Origin: Tetranychus cinnabarinus
Lineage: Eukaryota > Arthropoda > Arachnida > Trombidiformes > Tetranychidae
Assembly (NCBI GenBank): GCA_022266195.1
Contig: WHVY01000002.1
Coordinates: 3,301,001 to 3,365,000, forward strand
Direction of reading: 5' to 3'
DNA: 64,000 nt
Below are positions 60,904 to 64,000 of this stretch, piece after piece. Every line of letters begins with the position of its first letter. Position 1 is the stretch's first letter. A program made the position numbers and the translations under genes. The notes under the pieces were generated by a model. That model searched no databases and had not been told where the DNA came from. It was given only the letters and a program-made list of their open reading frames with translations.

Positions 60904-61317
60904 GAAAGCTAAACACTTAATGAAAACTATTGGCTGTAGATAAATTACGTCAACAGGTGAGTAGATGAGGGAATGATTAACGCTGAAGTCGATAGTGAAT
61001 ATTCGAATACTCGATTACTCGATTATTCTTGAATATGAATAGAGTTTTATTCGAGTATTACAGATATCCGAATACTTGTATTCGAATAAAAAAATATTCG
61101 AATGAGTATTCAAGTATAAATAATCGCAAAACCATCAGCTCGAGTTAACGATATCTTTGGCTTACAACAGTAGGCTTGTGATATGATGTACAGATTGTCA
61201 CCACAGCAATGCAACGACAAACAGATCGACCAATTAAAAAAATTTACTCTCCCATTCAGACAATTTATCTAAGGTGCGATCTTACAACCAATAGCTTTCA
61301 TTAAGCATTCAGCTCTC
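60904..61317 (-). mobile_element. foldback element S, expanded copy (right arm)
   Basis: Mirror copy of 55814-56227, including the TCGAATA-rich insert at 60986-61104. It differs at the outer tip (GAGAGCT against GAGAGTT). Confidence 0.6.
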
Positions 61318-61689
61318 ACTCAGTCAACTTTGTAACCCTTTATACGATTAGTTGAAATTAAATACATGAGCAAATAGTTATGATTGTTTAATGTAAAATT
61401 GTGCATTGAGTGTTGGATTAAACCATGCAAATCTATTAGTTACGTTCCTTGCAGTCTCACCATTGTGATTCGAGATTTACACATCTTTTGGATTAAGACC
61501 ATCTTTTAGAGCGAGAATTCCAGGACTAAGGAACTTGTTGGTAAAAACTTGAGATGATTTCGATTAAACTCAGGGTTTAATAAAACAAATTGTATTGAAT
61601 TTATCATGCATCAAACAAATTTTCTCGATAGGATTTGGTTTTACATTTGTTATTTGAACTTTTCATTTACTGAACAATACAAAGTGAAA

Positions 61690-61867
61690 ATTGCCTATCC
61701 AGGCTGTGGACATGAAGACTTACTGCGCGCCAAAGGGAAGTCCATTTATTGATAATATTCAAATGCGACTTCTGCATTAGTCAGTCATCAACTTCAATTG
61801 GTATTGGTTCATCAGCTGCTAAACTGACATTTCCCGTCGGATAATAACTTATTGGAACACCTTTCAT
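61690..61867 (-). pseudogene. fragment of the EPMEVDD gene family
   Basis: On the - strand: ATG (61865-61867) MKGVPISYYPTGNVSLAADE, PIPIEVDD, stop at 61781-61783. Then a 3' region that matches the + strand copy (GACTGACTAATGCAG, later CAGTAAGTCTTCATGTCC against CAGTAAATCTTCATGTAT). Only 28 codons remain; the conserved upstream part of the 58193 protein is absent. Either a relic or a very short last exon. Confidence 0.45.
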
Positions 61868-61963
61868 TTTTTATTGCTATTTTTGTTACTTTTGTATCAA
61901 AACTTGAATGAAAATGAAAATTAAAATGATGATTGCTAACAGGCTAAACCAATAACCAGGTAC

Positions 61964-62189
61964 GAGAGCTAGACGCTTAATGAAAGCTATTGGCTGTAGA
62001 TAAATGACGTCAACAGGTAAATAGTTAAGCAAATGATTAACGTTATCTTTGGGTTAAAATATCAGACTCTTTGATGCAAAACTGTACCCACAACATTTTT
62101 TACCAGATAGATCGGTCGATTAAATCGATTTGCCTTCCCATTCAGCAATTTATCTACAACCAATAGCTTTCATTGAGCATTTAGCTCTC
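61964..62189. mobile_element. foldback element S, compact copy
   Basis: 226 bp. Left end GAGAGCTAGACGCTTAATGA then AAGCTATTGGCTGTAGATAA; right end is the complement of GAGAGCTAAATGCTCAATGA. Ends pair over ~42 bases with few mismatches. The interior has GATCGGTCGATTAAATCGAT. Non-coding, MITE-like. It lies between the EPMEVDD relic and member 13. Confidence 0.65.
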
Positions 62190-62238
62190 ACCCAGTCAAC
62201 TTTGTAACCCTTTATACAATTAGTTGAAACTCAATGAA

Positions 62239-62544
62239 CTACATGAGCAAATTGAACTGCTTCTGTATGTTGATAGGTGTATGTAGATGCACAAAAACGG
62301 CAAAAATAATCAAAATGAAGAAGACTCGACAAAACTCCACAAAAAAATTCCAATGTTTAACAATCAATGTTACTATGAGTCCATTAAAGAAAAGTCTGAC
62401 GAGAATGAAGCCAATCTGTCGATTAGCAAAGTGAACCATAGACATTTTCAAATCAGAGACGTTTGACAAAACACGTAATCCAATATATGCAATCAGAATT
62501 ACCCTTAAGTTGTCGCTGTTTAAAACGCTGTTCAATCCAAACAT
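62239..62544 (-). pseudogene. four-helix family member 13 (C-terminally truncated)
   Basis: 101 codons. MFGLNSVLNSDNLRVILIAY start; helix 2 region GFILVRLFFNGLIVTLIVKH-W with the family signature degraded (FNGLIVTLIVKHWNFFVEFC-R); a third helix VFFILIIFAVFVHLH; then stop. Helix 4 and the G-x-Y-T motif are absent. The truncation lies at the border of the S-element flank (CCCAGTCAACTTTGTAACCC), a sequence also found at the outer end of the palindrome. Probably broken by repeat insertion or rearrangement. Not ruled out as a short expressed form. Confidence 0.6.
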
Positions 62545-63181
62545 GTTCCTTGCACTCGAAGTAAACTATTTGAAACTTTGAACTGAAAGCACAATTTGTT
62601 GCAATTGGTTTTATTGTTGAGACACTAAAAATTGAGAACTATTTTAAGGAATCACATTGAAATGGATTATATAAATGAATTATTTCCATCAATGTGACCA
62701 ATTAACTAATATTTAACAAACCCTTTTTCTTTATCGCCTAAATAATCAACAAATTCATTGTTTTCTTGAAAGCAGAGAGGAGATGAATGCTGAGATAGCT
62801 TTGATCATTTCTGATTATTTTGTTTTATCACAATTTTTATGGTTGTTCAATGTTAGATCAGGCATTGGGTGTTGAATGATACCATTTCAATCTGATTATT
62901 CACTGCAAACAATTTTTTGTATTCGAGATTTTTGGTGAAATTTTGATGTTCGGGCAAATGTTCAAGAATCTAGTTTTCAGAAGTGACGAGTTTTTAGAAT
63001 ATAATGAGAAGCTTAGTAACAATTTTCAGAAAATTTGCATTTCTTTAATATTTTATAATGATTTTTCATGTAAACACAAAAAAATCTCTGAATCGTTAGG
63101 AGATCAGTCGATATGGAATGTGGCTTGAATTTACTGTTAATTAAAAGACAAATCGAATCATTGCAAAGTCAAAAAAATCTT
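62545..63181. other. spacer between members 13 and 14
   Basis: 62840-62945 resembles 55620-55740 and 61380-61470, the outer flanks of the palindrome (CATTGGGTGTTGAATGATAC, GAGATTTTTGGTGAAATTTT). An open frame at 62943-63128 (+) has no support. Confidence 0.45.
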
Positions 63182-63191
63182 TTTATTTATT
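63182..63191 (-). terminator. overlapping poly(A) signals of member 14
   Basis: TTTATTTATT on + reads AATAAATAAA on -, about 90 bases after the stop of the 63281-63811 gene. Confidence 0.45.
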
Positions 63192-63280
63192 CATTTCCAA
63201 GTAACTTTTACTTTGGTCATAATTTTTAACATCAAAACGGATCGTTTAGACACAAAATGAGTCAAAGATTAAGCACTAAA

Positions 63281-63811
63281 TTAATAAGAATAAAGAGGGT
63301 AGTAAGGCGGAGGATTATTCGATGGAGAATGGTTCGATCCAGAATTTGAAGCTTGGAATAACCTTTTTATTTGTTCAGTATAATTGCCCATAAGTTGAGC
63401 CGAAACACCATATACAACCAATTGCATTATTGCCCAAATTGCAGCAAGCAAAAGAACAGTATCTTCGCTGGGATTTTCCTTATTTTCGACAGAACCTGGA
63501 TGCAATATCTCTCTAGCATCTTCAACTCTTTTAGCCTCTCCATAAGATGCCGCTATTCCTCTTGCCCCTACAAGTAACACGACGTAAAAGAGATAAATGA
63601 AGATTCTACAAATTCTCAAGCAATTTCTCCATTGCTTGATGATCGCCATCAATACGAGTCCGTCAAAGAAAAGCTTCAAGAGAACGATTACAATGATTAC
63701 TGGATTGAGAGATATGAGTGTTGATACCAGAGAAAGTCCATCAACCGTAACAAGGAATGCAAAAGCTGCTTTCAAAACGGTTTTTGATTTGCTTTCGACT
63801 TTCATCTCCAT
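63281..63811 (-). CDS. four-helix membrane protein, divergent family member 14 (176 aa)
   Basis: MEMKVESKSKTVLKAAFAFL start; helix 1 AAFAFLVTVDGLSLVSTLI; helix 2 and signature LFFDGLVLMAIIKQWRNCLR-ICR; helix 3 FIYLFYVVLLVGARGIA; a long charged loop (about residues 92-120, AKRVEDAREILHPGS...); helix 4 LLLAAIWAIMQLVVYGVSAQ; then MGNYTEQIKRL, the family G-x-Y-T-x-[EQ]-[LI] motif. A ~25-residue Ser/Asn/Pro-rich tail with PPPYYP follows, which contains a PPxY motif known to bind WW domains in other proteins. It is closest to member 12. A CAATATAAACTT TATA-like box lies upstream at about 63888-63895 on the - strand. Confidence 0.83.
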   Translation of the reverse strand: MEMKVESKSKTVLKAAFAFLVTVDGLSLVSTLISLNPVIIVIVLLKLFFDGLVLMAIIKQWRNCLRICRIFIYLFYVVLLVGARGIAASYGEAKRVEDAREILHPGSVENKENPSEDTVLLLAAIWAIMQLVVYGVSAQLMGNYTEQIKRLFQASNSGSNHSPSNNPPPYYPLYSY

Positions 63812-64000
63812 GATTGTACAGCTCAGAATATACGATACGAAACTTGGAAGAAAACTAAATAAAACAAAGTTTATTCACTGATGTAAGTTTATATTGACTT
63901 AGAAACTTTAACCACAACTCAATTCGGAAATGATGTGCACAGTGTGAAGAAAATTTTAATTGTAACTTCTCGCTACTATGCTACGACTAAATAATATTGT
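63812..64000. other. 5' flank of member 14
   Basis: Holds a TATAAAC-like box and ATCAGTGAA (initiator-like) on the - strand about 50-80 bases before the ATG. Otherwise AT-rich to the window end. Confidence 0.35.

Larger units (their letters stand above)
59470..61360 (-). repeat. right arm of the ~1.89 kb near-perfect palindrome
   Basis: Mirror of 55771-57661. The inner end is at TTCGCATTTTATTCAATGG. The outer end lies past GTAACCCTTTATACGATTAG, after which the similarity becomes patchy with indels (compare 61380-61520 with 55590-55740). Confidence 0.9.

Noticed and set aside
1..64000. CRISPR arrays, operons, bacterial ribosome sites, viral genes
   Set aside because: Spliced genes and the lack of dense coding rule out a prokaryotic source; no regularly spaced identical repeats with unique spacers and no viral protein motifs seen.

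Overview
The window looks like nuclear DNA of an arthropod, most likely a mite of the spider-mite kind. That is an inference from four things: the AT-rich sequence, spliced genes with short AT-rich introns ending in T-rich AG, abundant GATGAT-type simple repeats, and an arthropod-style Kirre/Roughest gene. Nothing bacterial or viral is evident.

Region 1 (1-10,461, + strand) holds the last five exons of an Ig-superfamily adhesion receptor of the Kirre/Roughest/Neph1 group. The exons encode the end of one Ig domain, three more Ig domains, one membrane helix and a long Gln/His-rich tail ending in Thr-His-Val, a PDZ-binding end typical of this group. The 5' exons lie outside the window.

Region 2 (10.5-19.5 kb) has no convincing gene. 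It holds a tRNA-like relic and a GATGA-rich repeat cluster with three spaced copies of a conserved core. A fourth core copy lies near 38.9 kb.

Region 3 (19.5-33.7 kb, all + strand) is the most unusual part. It is a tandem array of about twelve copies or relics of one intronless gene for a ~146-residue, four-helix membrane protein. Copies 1, 2, 4, 6, 8 and 10 are open. Copies 3, 5, 7, 9 and 11 and a small 3' relic are broken by nonsense codons, deletions or frameshifts. Upstream flanks share a TATA/initiator-like block about 125-132 bases before the ATG, and often a TCGCGA-containing block further up. Block duplication [2, 3, 4] to [7, relic, 8] can be read from shared flanks. Two copies of a hAT-like non-autonomous transposon with 8-bp target duplications sit in the array.

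Region 4 (33.7-53.6 kb) is about 20 kb with no gene I can support, apart from a decayed coding-like patch at 43.1-44.0 kb. A short (CCTAA) telomere-like tract lies at 48.3 kb.

Region 5 (53.6-64 kb) holds three divergent members of the same four-helix family on the - strand (53.7, 62.2 and 63.3 kb). They flank a large palindrome: two ~1.89 kb arms, nearly identical and with no net indel, around a 1.81 kb spacer. Arms and spacer contain nested foldback elements, degenerate tandem units and a short gene ending in EPMEVDD. A decayed paralogue of that short gene lies outside the palindrome in opposite orientation.

The best candidate for an undescribed system is the four-helix family. It has a signature around the helix 2/3 loop (DG-[VIL]-M-L-x-A-I-I-x-[EQ]-W-R) and a C-terminal G-[RKN]-Y-T-x-[EQ]-[LI]. 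It has been amplified, is dying in part, and is spread over 44 kb. All calls rest on reading the sequence; no searches were run.
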